This document shows, one piece after another, positions 1 to 8,660 of a stretch of 28,154 nt of DNA; position 1 is the stretch's first letter; each line of letters begins with the position of its first letter. The translations under genes and the position numbers were made by a program. Origin of the DNA: Candidatus Latescibacterota bacterium (GTDB lineage: Bacteria > Latescibacterota > UBA2968 > GCA-2709665). The DNA is taken from positions 1-28,154 of the forward strand of contig JAAXHE010000359.1 in NCBI GenBank assembly GCA_012271065.1. Direction: 5' to 3'. The notes beneath the pieces were generated by a model that saw nothing but the letters and a program-made list of their open reading frames with translations, searched no databases and had not been told where the DNA came from.

Positions 1-23
1 TTAGCCGTCAAAGGGTACTAGTA

Positions 24-1223
24 TTACGATTGCCGAAGCACGGCGGCGATCGATTCGCAGAGATAGTCGACGTTCGCCTCGGTGATACCCGCGACGTTTA
101 TCCGCCCTGAACCCACCATATAGATTGCGTATTCCTCCCGCAGGGCGTCCACCTGCCGGCTGTCCAGTCCCGAGAAGGAGAACATCCCCCGCTGCCGGGC
201 GATAAAGGAAAAATCACGACGTACCCCCTTCCGCTCCAGGGTATCCACGAATAACGCCCTCATGCGGTTGATCCGGTTCCTCATCTCAGCCACTTCGCCC
301 TCCCATTGCAGACGAAGTCCTGAGTCGTTGAGTACCTCCGTCACGATGGCCGCGCCGTGGGCCGGCGGATTCGAATAGTTCGCCCGGATACAGATCATCA
401 CCTGACTCATCAACGCGCTTGCCGCCTCGGGAGAGGATGCAACGAGAGTAAGCGCGCCGACACGCTCGTTGTAAAGGCCGAAATTCTTCGAAAACGAACT
501 TGACACCATCAACTCGATGTCCGATCGGCAGAACGCCATCAATCCCCGTCTGTCCTGTTCGAGGCCGTCCCCGAGCCCATGATAGGCAAAGTCCACCAGA
601 GGAATCCAGCCGCGCGCGCCGGCCACGTCTGCGATCTCCTCCCATTGTCCGGGCGTGGGATCGATCCCCGTGGGGTTGTGACAACAGCCGTGCAAAAGGA
701 CGACATCTCCTTTGGGAACGGACTTCAGTGCATCGCGCATTGTGTCGAAATCGAGATCGTTCGTCTCCTTCTTGAAATAAGGATACGTCTCAACGGCCAC
801 CCCGGCGTGATTGTAGATATTTGGATGGTTCGCCCAGGTCGGATCGCTCAGCCAGAGTCTCGCATGCGGATACAGCTTGTGTATGAAATCGCCCGCAACG
901 CGAAGTCCGCCGGTCCCCCCAGGCGCGTGAACCGTCGCCGCCCTCTTTCCGGTGACGATTTCGTGTTCCGGGCCGAACAACAGGGCCTGTACAGCCGCCG
1001 CATATTCAGGCCCGCCCGAAATCGGCAGATAGTCTTTCGTGGTCTGACCGTCCAGGATCCGGGCTTCCGCTTCCTTCACAGAGTTGAAAACCGGCGTGTT
1101 GCCGTCGCCGTCCTTGTAGACACCCACGCCGAGGTTGATTCGATCAGGGCTGGTGTCTTCGTTGTATGCCGCGGTCAATCCCAGAATCGGGTCCGCGGGC
1201 GCCATCTCCAGCGTTTCGAACAT
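24..1223 (-). CDS. Aspartate/aromatic amino acid aminotransferase (class I, AspC/TyrB type)
   Basis: PLP-dependent cytoplasmic transaminase that moves the amino group of aspartate or aromatic amino acids to 2-oxoglutarate. The 399-residue product matches the roughly 396-residue AspC/TyrB length. It carries the family motif HGCCHNPTG (residues 178-186), the DFAYHG stretch that precedes the cofactor region, and SSSFSKNFGLYNERVG with the PLP lysine at K246. I chose the ATG at 1223 because an AGGAAA-type ribosome site lies just upstream and the protein then begins in the family manner (MFETLEMAPADPILGL). The open frame continues 40 codons further upstream, but that part is unlike the family. The gene is downstream of, and co-oriented with, the gamma-glutamyltransferase, 304 bases away. 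AspC and TyrB cannot be told apart by reading, so no symbol is given. Confidence 0.95.
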   Translation of the reverse strand: MFETLEMAPADPILGLTAAYNEDTSPDRINLGVGVYKDGDGNTPVFNSVKEAEARILDGQTTKDYLPISGGPEYAAAVQALLFGPEHEIVTGKRAATVHAPGGTGGLRVAGDFIHKLYPHARLWLSDPTWANHPNIYNHAGVAVETYPYFKKETNDLDFDTMRDALKSVPKGDVVLLHGCCHNPTGIDPTPGQWEEIADVAGARGWIPLVDFAYHGLGDGLEQDRRGLMAFCRSDIELMVSSSFSKNFGLYNERVGALTLVASSPEAASALMSQVMICIRANYSNPPAHGAAIVTEVLNDSGLRLQWEGEVAEMRNRINRMRALFVDTLERKGVRRDFSFIARQRGMFSFSGLDSRQVDALREEYAIYMVGSGRINVAGITEANVDYLCESIAAVLRQS

Positions 1224-1527
1224 CTTTTTCCTTTCCGGGTTTTGGCTGTTGTTTTGCCGGAAGACTTCAGGTTGACCTGCGTGATTGAGGACAGTTAACC
1301 TTGACTCGTCAACTTTCTGACATGTTGAATCGAATCTATGCAAATGAGTAATGGCGACTTGACGTCGCGATTTCCAGGTTATTCAAGGTCATCGGACGCG
1401 AGCGAGACGTCTCCCCCCGGCCCCCTCTCCCGCGGGAGAGGGGGAGCAAATGCAGGGGTTGCTTATACCGGACTGTGAGTGAGCCCGGTATTATCGGGAT
1501 TCTGCCAACACCTGTCCCTTCGAACAC
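1224..1527. other. Intergenic region with inverted repeats
   Basis: I see no credible gene in these 304 bases. They hold a perfect 24-base GC-rich palindrome (1421-1444, listed separately). They also hold a 7-base stem, ATACCGG/CCGGTAT, with a 13-base loop (1465-1491) just after the gamma-glutamyltransferase stop; it has no T run, so it is not a clear terminator. A 12-base inverted repeat, TTGACtcGTCAA (1301-1312), lies upstream of the aminotransferase and could be an operator. A convincing promoter for the aminotransferase was not found. Confidence 0.5.
1421..1444. repeat. Perfect GC-rich palindrome
   Basis: The half-site CCCCCTCTCCCG is followed immediately by its exact reverse complement, giving 24 bases with no loop. 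Such CCCTCTCCCGCGGGAGAGGG-like sequences are familiar as dispersed intergenic palindromes in many bacterial genomes. It lies between the gamma-glutamyltransferase and aminotransferase genes and has no adjacent T run, so it is not a standard terminator. Confidence 0.8.
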
Positions 1528-3096
1528 TCAGATTACGGCCATCGCCATTCCGGGGGAACCCGGATCGGCTCCCCCGTCGAGGGTTCCCGTATCCGGATCG
1601 AGAATGATGCCGTGAACCGACGCAATCCCGCCGTAGCCGTCCAGCAGCGATTGGACTTCGTGGCCCATCGCCCTGACGCCCTCGCAGACGGAAGGCGCGA
1701 TTCTGGAGTGGGCGACGATCACGTCGCTCTGACAATCGAACCTGGGGGCCGCGATCGCCTCGGTGGCCGACATTCCGTGGTCGATCACGTTCAGAATGGC
1801 GTGCAGAATCCCGGTTACAATCCGCGTACCCCCGGGCGCACCCACGGTGAAGAAGGGCTGGTCACCCGCTTTCACCAGCGTCGGCGCCATACCCGTCGTT
1901 CTCGACTTGCCCGGTTCGATCGAATTCGCCTGCCCGGGCAACGGATTGAAGCAGTTCATGCAGTTATTGTACATGAAACCCAATCCCGGCGTGATCACAT
2001 CCGAGCCCGATCCCAGCGAGTGGGTGAGCCCCACCACGTTGCGCCATGGGTCCACTACGGAGATATGCGTGGTACAGGGCGGCTCCTGGGGGTGCCATCG
2101 CGGGATCGTGATCTCTTCCCGGGCATCGATGCGCCGCCGCCAGGACGCTGCGCGTTCATCGCACAAGAGGTCCTCCACCGGAACGTCCACAAATGCGGGG
2201 TCTCCGATCAGACTCGCCCGGTCTGCCCATGCAGCCTTCATTGCCATCGACACGGTATACACGTATTCCGCCGAATGGTGGGCCATATCCGAAAGGTTGT
2301 ATCCCTCGAGGATCCTTAGCGTCTGCAGAATCGTCAACCCCCCGCCGGGAGGCTGGTTGGATGCGACCGCAAATTCCCTGTACTGTGAGACCAGCGGCGA
2401 GGTTACCGTCACCTCGTACCGGTTCAGGTCTTCCAGCGCAACAAACCCCCCGCCCCGCTCCATATCTTCGGCTATCGTCCCCGCAATATCCCCGCGATAG
2501 AATACCTCGGCGCCGCCCTCGGCCAGCACCGAAAACGTCCTGGCCATATCCGGGTTGGCGATCAGCTCGCCCCCGCCCTCGTGGGGCGACGCAGCTACCG
2601 TTATCCACGGAGTGGTTTCAGGAGCGGGTACCCGCTTCCAGGCGGCCGCCGTCGCACGGGTCACCTCGTATCCGCGGGATGCGACCGCGATGCCCGGCTG
2701 GAGCACCTCCCGCCACGGCATTGTCCCGAAGTCCGTCTGGGCCTTGTGGAGACCCGCGACCGTACCGGGTGTCGTTACCGAGCGGTATCCGACTTCGTTG
2801 ACCTGCCCTTGAAGCGTATATCCGTATCCCGTGGTGTTCTCCCGGACGATTTCATGCTCCCACATATCGGGTCGGACCCGTGCTCCCGCCTTGCCGTGGA
2901 AGTCCAGAATCGTATCCGTTTCAGGCGTATGGATGTACATCATCCCGAAGCCGCCGACGCCACAGCTGCGCGGCGTTGTCACCATCTGGACGAATGCCGC
3001 CGCCACGGCCGCGTCGACGGCGTTCCCGCCATCGGCCAGAACCTTGACCCCGGCATCCACCGCCAGCGGCTGCGGCGCGGTAACCATGCCTTTCAA
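1528..3096 (-). CDS. ggt: Gamma-glutamyltransferase (glutathione hydrolase family)
   Basis: N-terminal-nucleophile hydrolase that self-cleaves and then transfers or hydrolyses gamma-glutamyl groups, for example from glutathione. The N-terminal APQPLAVDAG, GNAVDAAVAA and CGVGGFG blocks are typical of the family. The self-processing and nucleophile site is CTTHISVVD, with the catalytic threonine at about residue 342. The small-subunit signatures SRTTGMAPTLV and GAPGGTRI follow. I prefer a TTG start at 3096 (522 residues): AAAGGA sits 6 bases upstream and the protein then begins MKGMVTAPQP, common for these homologues. The ATG at 3087 has its only purine-rich site 1 base away. The open frame extends to 3222 without family similarity. 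There is no obvious signal peptide, unlike the periplasmic E. coli enzyme, so it may be cytoplasmic. It diverges from the sugar isomerase gene. Confidence 0.9.
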   Translation of the reverse strand: MKGMVTAPQPLAVDAGVKVLADGGNAVDAAVAAAFVQMVTTPRSCGVGGFGMMYIHTPETDTILDFHGKAGARVRPDMWEHEIVRENTTGYGYTLQGQVNEVGYRSVTTPGTVAGLHKAQTDFGTMPWREVLQPGIAVASRGYEVTRATAAAWKRVPAPETTPWITVAASPHEGGGELIANPDMARTFSVLAEGGAEVFYRGDIAGTIAEDMERGGGFVALEDLNRYEVTVTSPLVSQYREFAVASNQPPGGGLTILQTLRILEGYNLSDMAHHSAEYVYTVSMAMKAAWADRASLIGDPAFVDVPVEDLLCDERAASWRRRIDAREEITIPRWHPQEPPCTTHISVVDPWRNVVGLTHSLGSGSDVITPGLGFMYNNCMNCFNPLPGQANSIEPGKSRTTGMAPTLVKAGDQPFFTVGAPGGTRIVTGILHAILNVIDHGMSATEAIAAPRFDCQSDVIVAHSRIAPSVCEGVRAMGHEVQSLLDGYGGIASVHGIILDPDTGTLDGGADPGSPGMAMAVI

Positions 3097-3239
3097 TGGA
3101 TGTCCTTTCAATAGCGGGGGCGACGAACGACGCGGATGAGGAAGATCGCTCTGACGGGGCATCCGGGAATTCTTCGAAATCCGACCTATGGCGCTACCCA
3201 TCCCGGTGCTGCGGCTCGTCACGAACGAGCCGGAAGCGC

Positions 3240-3268
3240 TGGCAAAGCATACGGCGGGTTATTATATT
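3240..3268 (+). promoter_or_regulatory. Possible promoter for the sugar isomerase gene
   Basis: TGGCAA, a 17-base spacer and TATATT give a weak sigma-70-like promoter about 55 bases before the ATG at 3323. Its -10 element overlaps that of the opposing promoter at 3261-3289. Confidence 0.35.
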
Positions 3269-3289
3269 CCCGTGCCACTGCAAAAGCAA
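3261..3289 (-). promoter_or_regulatory. Probable promoter for gamma-glutamyltransferase
   Basis: On the minus strand, TTGCTT, 17 bases, then a perfect TATAAT. Transcription would begin near 3254, leaving a leader of about 160 bases before the TTG start at 3096. Confidence 0.55.
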
Positions 3290-3322
3290 GTGCAAACCCG
3301 ATTCAACGACGGAGGCAACCCC

Positions 3323-4150
3323 ATGGAGATTTCACTCGCGGGCTGGAGTATTCACCGGCGGTTCAGGGATTCCGAGAACCCCTTGCGTCTCCTCGACTTT
3401 CCCGCTCTTGCCGTTGAAGAATTCGACATTCGTCTGCTGGAACTCAACAGCCCGTTCTTCGACTACGCCGACCCGGGCAACCCCGCTGCGAGTCAACTGG
3501 CCGCCGGGTTTCTCGTCGAACTGCGTCAACGCGCACGGGATTCGGGCGTTCGGCTCCTGAATGTCGCGGTAGACGGCCATGGAGACCTTGCGTCGGCAGA
3601 CGAAACGGACCGAAAACTGGCCGTTGACAACCACAAGAAATGGATCGATGCCTGCCTGGCGCTGGACTGCAACGCGTTTCGGGCCAACAGCGGCCCCGGC
3701 GGGGGCGAACCGGTCACCGAAACCCATATTCGACAGTGTATCGAGAGCTTTGGCGAACTCACGGAACTTTGCGCCCAGGCGGGCATCCGGCTGCTGATGG
3801 AGAATCACGGTGGCGTATCGGTATCGGCGGACAACATCCTGCGCGTCATGGAAGCCGTCGGAAGCGACTACTGCCGCGTCCTCGCCGATTTCCTCAACTG
3901 GCCGCCGGACGACGACAAGCTGGAAAACCTGAAGAGGGTCGCCCCGTACACCTGGGCCACCCACGCGAAATTCCTCAGCTTCTCCGCGGACGGTGAGTCG
4001 CGGGAAATCGACTGCGCCGCCGCCATCGGGATCCTGAAGGAAGCGGGCTATGACAACCCCTACGGCATTGAATACGAGGGCAGGACCGACGACCACGAGG
4101 GCGTGGTGAAGAGCAAGGCACTACTCGAAAGACACGCCGGGATGTCCTAA
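3323..4150 (+). CDS. Sugar phosphate isomerase/epimerase (xylose isomerase-like TIM barrel)
   Basis: A 275-residue protein of the AP-endonuclease-2/xylose isomerase-like TIM-barrel superfamily, whose members isomerise or epimerise sugars and related polyols with a divalent metal. Likely metal ligands are visible in order: E160 in LLMENHGG, D189 in LADFLNW, H214 in WATHAKF and E250 in YGIEYEG. The ATG at 3323 has GGAGG about 7 bases upstream. An in-frame extension to 3188 lacks family features and runs through the divergent promoter region. The last 30 bases overlap the 3' end of the convergent GyrI-like gene. The substrate cannot be read from sequence; cytoplasmic location is inferred from the lack of a signal peptide. 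Confidence 0.88.
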   Translation: MEISLAGWSIHRRFRDSENPLRLLDFPALAVEEFDIRLLELNSPFFDYADPGNPAASQLAAGFLVELRQRARDSGVRLLNVAVDGHGDLASADETDRKLAVDNHKKWIDACLALDCNAFRANSGPGGGEPVTETHIRQCIESFGELTELCAQAGIRLLMENHGGVSVSADNILRVMEAVGSDYCRVLADFLNWPPDDDKLENLKRVAPYTWATHAKFLSFSADGESREIDCAAAIGILKEAGYDNPYGIEYEGRTDDHEGVVKSKALLERHAGMS

Positions 4151-4606
4151 TAACGATGCGACGGGAAACCGGATTTCGGTCACAAAGTCCTCTGGATTTC
4201 CATCGGGCGCGAACTTCAGGTAGACTTCCCGGCCGGGTCCGGAAATCCGATAACCGTTTTCCCGGATCCAATGTCGTAAGGCCTCGTACGCGCCGCGGAA
4301 CCCGTCGAAAGGGCCGTGGTGAACCAGGCACGCCATTTCGCCACCCGGCAACTCCCGTACCCCGACGCGGTCTCCACCCGGCAGGGGTTTGTCAACCGGC
4401 AGCGCCGCCTCCGCGTCCAGGGAATCGTGCCAGATTGTGATTCCCCGCCCGACGATGTTCCCGTTCTGTTCCCCGATATACGAGACGACCTCATTGTACA
4501 TACGGTTCATGGACGAACCGATGGCGCCGAAGTCCGGAATGGATTCGCGCATGGAGGCCACCAGGACGGGTCCGACCGTCCTGATTTCAACGTTGTAACC
4601 GGCCAT
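4121..4606 (-). CDS. GyrI-like small-molecule-binding domain protein
   Basis: A 161-residue stand-alone protein resembling the GyrI-like/AraC effector-binding fold. The pattern is an N-terminal beta strand (YNVEIRTVGPVLVASMRE), a helix, a middle GRGITIWHD segment, MACLVHHGPFDGFRGAYEALRHWI, then NGYRISGPGREVYLKF. The last two blocks match the family's usual GPYdgl...al..W....Gy...gp..E.Y pattern. No DNA-binding domain is present, so it probably binds a ligand alone or acts as an enzyme-like sponge. The start at 4606 follows GGAGG with 5-base spacing; the frame is open to 4663. It is the last gene of a minus-strand cluster behind the two glycosidase-like genes, and its 3' end overlaps the isomerase gene by 30 bases. 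Confidence 0.82.
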   Translation of the reverse strand: MAGYNVEIRTVGPVLVASMRESIPDFGAIGSSMNRMYNEVVSYIGEQNGNIVGRGITIWHDSLDAEAALPVDKPLPGGDRVGVRELPGGEMACLVHHGPFDGFRGAYEALRHWIRENGYRISGPGREVYLKFAPDGNPEDFVTEIRFPVASLLGHPGVSFE

Positions 4607-4714
4607 TTCATCCTCCCGTGGCTGTCCGGCCTTCATACGGGCGTCGCTCGCCCGAACGCACAAGCGGCAGGGACTCGCACGTTAACAACGCGATTTGCAG
4701 AGGCGCTGCCGGAA

Positions 4715-6262
4715 TCACCCGGGCGCCGTGAACTGAAACGCATACAGCTTGCAGTCTCGCATGACGAAGCGTATCCTGATCGACCTTCCTGACAGTTCGC
4801 CGACGTTCGTTCCACCGCGCCATCGCGCGGGCATCCGCACAGAATTGCCGCAGAGATAGGACGCGTCCGTTTCGGCGAAATTCCCGATCGGCCGGCCGAG
4901 ATCATCCTGCAACTCCACCCTGACGGAACCACCACCTCCGGTATCCAGATTCAACTCCAGCTGCGTCCCCTCAAACCGAATCGGCGGTGTGACAAGCTCG
5001 CCGCCGCCGTAGCCGGCATCCACCGATACGAACCCGTCCAGGCGCATAACGGCCCGGCCGATTCCGCTGAGATGCCTCCCCGCGGCGGGATCGACAATGC
5101 CGTCGTGATCCCTGTTGTTCCCACTGTAATAGATCCACAACTCGTCCCCCATCGGTACGGGATGCGGCATCGCCCACACCATTCGAGAAGAGAAGCTGCC
5201 CTCACTGCCGGGCTTCAGGAAGGCCCGGCGGCCGCCGCATCGCTGAAAGTCGGTGCCGTCCCGGCTGACGGACAGCCGGGCGTCGAAACGACTGGGGCCG
5301 TAGATTCTCTGTGTTTCTTCCCGCGGGACCCCCATATCGTCCCGCACGACGGTGACAATCGGCTCCCGGTCGTACCAGTACCAGTTTGCGTTGGCCAGCA
5401 TGATATACACGCCGTCGGGGTCCGGATATTTGAATACCAACGCGCCGTAATAGTCCACCGGTACCCGTCCGTAAGGTTTTTCCGGTCCTTCGGGGCAAAG
5501 GGGAGAAGGCGTTTCATAGGTGTCCATGTCCGCGTCGTCGGGCCGCATGACGATTCGCTGATTGCCCCATTCACGCAAATCATCGGACTCCAGCCTGCGA
5601 ACCGTGCGGTAGTTGAGATTGCCCGGGGCGGTGCCGTGCCGCTGCGCAAACCAGTGCCGGGTGTACATCGCGTAGCGCCCCACCGGCGGGTCCCAGAAGA
5701 CGATGGATTGCGTATCCCACCCGCCGCGGCTCAGCCGGATGTCGCTAGCGAGTTTCCAGTGAATCCCGTCAGGCGATCCGTGCATGTGCAGGTGGCCCCA
5801 TACCTCGGGCGGCGAATACACCTTCGCCTGGTTCCTGTAGCGGAATTCAGGTTCCGCGTGAGGATCGATCCAGACGGAACTTCCCCCGATTTTGCCCGGG
5901 ATGACGATATTATTCCGCGTTGTTCCGCCGGATTCGAAGAGATTCAGGACCGGCTTGGTAAAGTGGATGCCGTCGGCAGACTCGGCGTACCCGACGTGGG
6001 CTTCGTCCCGGCCGGACCGGTAGTTGCCGATGCGAACGTGATACCAGGCGCGAATCCTCCCGTCCACTTCCTTGAGAATGCTGCTGTAGATCCCGTAACT
6101 TGCTCCGGGGCGCCGTTCCCATGTTTCGTCGGGCATCAGTACCGGTTCGTCAGCCTGATAAGGCGGATTCATGACAAATGTGATACCCGCGCTGGATTCG
6201 ACGAACTTCGAATCCACGAACAATTGCTTTCCGGATCCCACGTCGATTGCTTGTTTCGGCAT
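4715..6262 (-). CDS. Five-bladed beta-propeller protein, GH32/GH43-like
   Basis: A 515-residue protein with no signal peptide. Repeated strands such as HVGYAESADGIHFTKP, HLHMHGSPDGIHWKLAS and DARLSVSRDGTDFQRCG follow the S.DG..w/f pattern of five-bladed propellers seen in GH32, GH43 and GH68/130-type enzymes. The C-terminal part (about 425-515) looks like a beta sandwich, again as in GH32. I infer a role in hydrolysing or binding a plant- or algal-type glycan, but I cannot point to the catalytic acids with certainty, and it may be a non-catalytic relative. The ATG at 6262 follows GGAAGG with 7-base spacing. It sits 54 bases behind the TIM-barrel glycosidase-like gene and is probably cotranscribed with it. 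Confidence 0.7.
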   Translation of the reverse strand: MPKQAIDVGSGKQLFVDSKFVESSAGITFVMNPPYQADEPVLMPDETWERRPGASYGIYSSILKEVDGRIRAWYHVRIGNYRSGRDEAHVGYAESADGIHFTKPVLNLFESGGTTRNNIVIPGKIGGSSVWIDPHAEPEFRYRNQAKVYSPPEVWGHLHMHGSPDGIHWKLASDIRLSRGGWDTQSIVFWDPPVGRYAMYTRHWFAQRHGTAPGNLNYRTVRRLESDDLREWGNQRIVMRPDDADMDTYETPSPLCPEGPEKPYGRVPVDYYGALVFKYPDPDGVYIMLANANWYWYDREPIVTVVRDDMGVPREETQRIYGPSRFDARLSVSRDGTDFQRCGGRRAFLKPGSEGSFSSRMVWAMPHPVPMGDELWIYYSGNNRDHDGIVDPAAGRHLSGIGRAVMRLDGFVSVDAGYGGGELVTPPIRFEGTQLELNLDTGGGGSVRVELQDDLGRPIGNFAETDASYLCGNSVRMPARWRGGTNVGELSGRSIRIRFVMRDCKLYAFQFTAPG

Positions 6263-6316
6263 GGCTCAACCTTCCCCGGCTCTTGGGCGATGACGAACGC
6301 CATCGCGCAGGAGCAG

Positions 6317-8071
6317 TTACGGACGCGGCGGGAGGCCCGCCTTCCGGTTCCATTCCAGGACCTCTCGCCACAATCGGTTCGCGCTGACTTTGAAGCCGTT
6401 TTCGGTCAGGCGAATATACGTGCAACCTTCATAGAAATTGTAGACTTCGAAACCGTCTCCGGCGATACTGCGGATCGTCCGCATTTCCATGTCGACGAAA
6501 TCCTCCTCGCGCATGCCCTCGAATCTCGGATTGGGCGTGTAGGCCGTTCGCAGTCCAAGTTCACTGCAGAAATTCAACGCCGTTCGATAGAAACGGTCGA
6601 TTTCCTCCTGCTGCCCGGGTGAGAGGTTTCTTGCCTGAAACCTCTTGAAATTCACGACGTCAACCCAGCCTTCCGTCATCCATCTTCGCCAGTTCCAGTA
6701 TATCTGAGACAGGCTCGGCTGCCGTGGCTCCCGGTCCATACTTGGATATGCCGTGAGGTGGATCCATGTTTCCTTTCCTCGAGACCGGATCAGTTCGGAT
6801 GCGTCCTTCAGAAACAGATCGAAATATTCCCCGCGCAGTTCCCTCCAGGCGCCCCTGTCGAACGACTCGCGCGTTATGTCCACGCCGAATCGATTGCGAA
6901 ACGCTTCCACAACGGGCTTCCCGAACCCGTAATTCTCGAAATCCAAATTCTGCGTATGACTTTCGACCCGGATGTCCACGCCGTCACAGCCGGCGTCGAG
7001 TTCATACTCTACGATGTCGAGCAACCAGCGCCTGACGTCCGGGTACGCGAGTTCGACCGAGGACGTAAGAAACCGGTTTCTTCCACGGGCGATCCCTATA
7101 AACGGCACCTTGTCCACGTTCAGCCGGTATCTCCCCGCGGAGTGCTGCCAGTCGTGTCCTCCGGGATGGTTTTCGAACGGAATGAGCCAGTTGGCGTCGA
7201 ATCCGATGCCGGCCTCCTCAAACGTACCGAGAGACGTGGAATAATCGGACCTGGGGAAAAATCCCCAAGTAAAGACCACGGGCGCTCCCGAAACGTCTTC
7301 GACTTCCACGAGTGCGGTCAGTGTGTTCGTAAGGCCGACTGCACCGGCAAACCGGATACCAAAGAACGGCTGGGATATCTCGAGGCCGGATATCTGGATA
7401 CAGGCAAATTCCCCTTCCTTTGCGAAACGCCTCTCCGGCGCCGGCGCAAATACCGGCGGGGTTCTCCTCCGCACGGAAACGTCAACCCCGCTGCTGCCCT
7501 GATAGGGCGTGTATCGTGCATTCGTCTCACTGACGAACAGCTCGATGTCCGGATTCCCTTGCAGGCGATCCGTTTCGTGCCAGAGGCGAATGGTCCGCAC
7601 GGGTTTTCGAATGCCTTCCGCTTCCAGTAACGACGGGTGAATCTCCACGCGCCGGTCCGGATGCTCGCGCAGCCATCGGAACGCCATCTGGCCCGAGCCG
7701 CCGATCTGTGGAATGCCAGGCAGCACGTCTGGCGCCGTACCCAATGGATAAAAGCGTCCGGGGCCAAAGCTGGCCATATCGTTGATCTTGTGTACCGCGT
7801 ATACTTTCAATCCTACGCGGTGCGCCTCTTCACACACAAACGCCAGCGGATCGGGAACGGATTCCACAAATGCCCTGGCCCCGCCCGTGAGATCGGTGGA
7901 CGAACCCCGATCCCATTTGCCCATCTCCTTGTCCCCCATCTCAATCCAATGAATACCCTGCATACCCAGATCAGCCACGAGGCGGATATATTCCCGGAGC
8001 CGTTCGGCGGTCCAGGGGACGGACGCCGCGGTGAAGTCGTCCCTGAAATCCAGGGTCATATGAAATTCCAT
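6317..8071 (-). CDS. TIM-barrel glycoside hydrolase-like protein (GHL10-like)
   Basis: A 584-residue protein with no signal peptide. The N-terminus (WTAERLREYIRLVADLGMQGIHWIEM) and later blocks (AHRVGLKVYAVHKIND, DIVEYELDAGCDGVDIRVES, YFDLFLKDASELIRSRGKETWIHL) read as alternating helices and strands of a TIM barrel. A beta-rich insert (about residues 170-330) lies in the middle. The DGVDIRVESH stretch followed by YGFGKPVVEAFRNRFGVDI resembles uncharacterised family-10-like glycosyl hydrolases of planctomycete-type bacteria. The start ATG at 8071 has AAAGG 7 bases upstream; a second Met lies 4 codons in. First gene of a three-gene minus-strand cluster. Substrate and activity are not established by reading. 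Confidence 0.65.
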   Translation of the reverse strand: MEFHMTLDFRDDFTAASVPWTAERLREYIRLVADLGMQGIHWIEMGDKEMGKWDRGSSTDLTGGARAFVESVPDPLAFVCEEAHRVGLKVYAVHKINDMASFGPGRFYPLGTAPDVLPGIPQIGGSGQMAFRWLREHPDRRVEIHPSLLEAEGIRKPVRTIRLWHETDRLQGNPDIELFVSETNARYTPYQGSSGVDVSVRRRTPPVFAPAPERRFAKEGEFACIQISGLEISQPFFGIRFAGAVGLTNTLTALVEVEDVSGAPVVFTWGFFPRSDYSTSLGTFEEAGIGFDANWLIPFENHPGGHDWQHSAGRYRLNVDKVPFIGIARGRNRFLTSSVELAYPDVRRWLLDIVEYELDAGCDGVDIRVESHTQNLDFENYGFGKPVVEAFRNRFGVDITRESFDRGAWRELRGEYFDLFLKDASELIRSRGKETWIHLTAYPSMDREPRQPSLSQIYWNWRRWMTEGWVDVVNFKRFQARNLSPGQQEEIDRFYRTALNFCSELGLRTAYTPNPRFEGMREEDFVDMEMRTIRSIAGDGFEVYNFYEGCTYIRLTENGFKVSANRLWREVLEWNRKAGLPPRP

Positions 8072-8142
8072 TCTGCGACCTTTCGAAGTCTCGGCGAACT
8101 CTCAAATGCGAACGACAGCGCCTCTCGTGCCGACCACCCGCC

Positions 8143-8171
8143 TTGACATTCGCGATCAGTGATCCTATCTT
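8143..8171 (+). promoter_or_regulatory. Strong sigma-70-type promoter for the lectin/permease operon
   Basis: A consensus TTGACA (8143-8148), a 17-base spacer and TATCTT (8166-8171). Transcription would start near 8178, about 105 bases before the lectin ATG at 8283. It lies between the divergent glycosidase-like gene and the lectin. Confidence 0.7.
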
Positions 8172-8282
8172 CTGGTATCCCGTCACGAAAACAGGTTGCT
8201 ATCCGGAATTCCGTCTCCGGGTTGGAACACGATCTGCCATCAGCGTGGGTTTGTCAGACCCGCGAAGAGGAAAGAAGCCCCC

Positions 8283-8660
8283 ATGCCGCTGACGATCAAC
8301 AAGACGATCCGGCCAAATGCGATCTGGCAGGAGATGTATCTGCGGATACGGGAGGGCCAACGGCTCGTCATCTCCGCCGAAGGCATCTGGTCGCCGGAGA
8401 TGCGTCCCGCAACCATCACCTGGTGCGGCGCAAATGGAATCGAAGGCTTCCTGGCCGGTGACGAGTACCTGCTGCCCGGCACCAACGTCGGCGCCCTGAT
8501 CTGCAGGGTCGGTCAGGACCATCCGCCCCTGGCGGCAGGCGTCTATTTCGACCTGTTCTCACCTTACGAAGGACCGCTGTTTATGGCAATGAACGAAAAC
8601 CCCGAATACCAGAACCAGGCCGGGTCGATTCAGGCCCAGATCATTCTGTTTGAACGGTGA
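8283..8660 (+). CDS. PA-IL (LecA)-like lectin domain protein
   Basis: A 125-residue single-domain protein matching the layout of the P. aeruginosa galactose lectin PA-IL: IREGQRLVISAEGIWSP, then a Cys-containing turn, LLPGTNVGALICRVGQ (LecA has CGALVMKIG), AAGVYFDLFSP, and the terminal NENPEYQNQAGSIQAQI, which corresponds to the calcium loop NDVPGTYGNNSGSFSV. By that alignment the LecA calcium ligands D100, T104, N107 and N108 become E105, Y109, N111 and Q112, so calcium and sugar binding may be altered. There is no signal peptide, as in LecA itself. The ATG at 8283 has an AGGAAAG site upstream; the frame is open back to 8196. Its stop overlaps the permease GTG by 4 bases. Confidence 0.75.
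   Translation: MPLTINKTIRPNAIWQEMYLRIREGQRLVISAEGIWSPEMRPATITWCGANGIEGFLAGDEYLLPGTNVGALICRVGQDHPPLAAGVYFDLFSPYEGPLFMAMNENPEYQNQAGSIQAQIILFER

Noticed and set aside
4638..4654. Hairpin CGGGCG-tcgct-CGCCCG
   Set aside because: No T run on either side, so it is not supported as a terminator; it may be chance in GC-rich DNA.
5072..6622. 516-codon plus-strand open frame
   Set aside because: Antisense to the two glycosidase-like genes, with no recognisable motifs.
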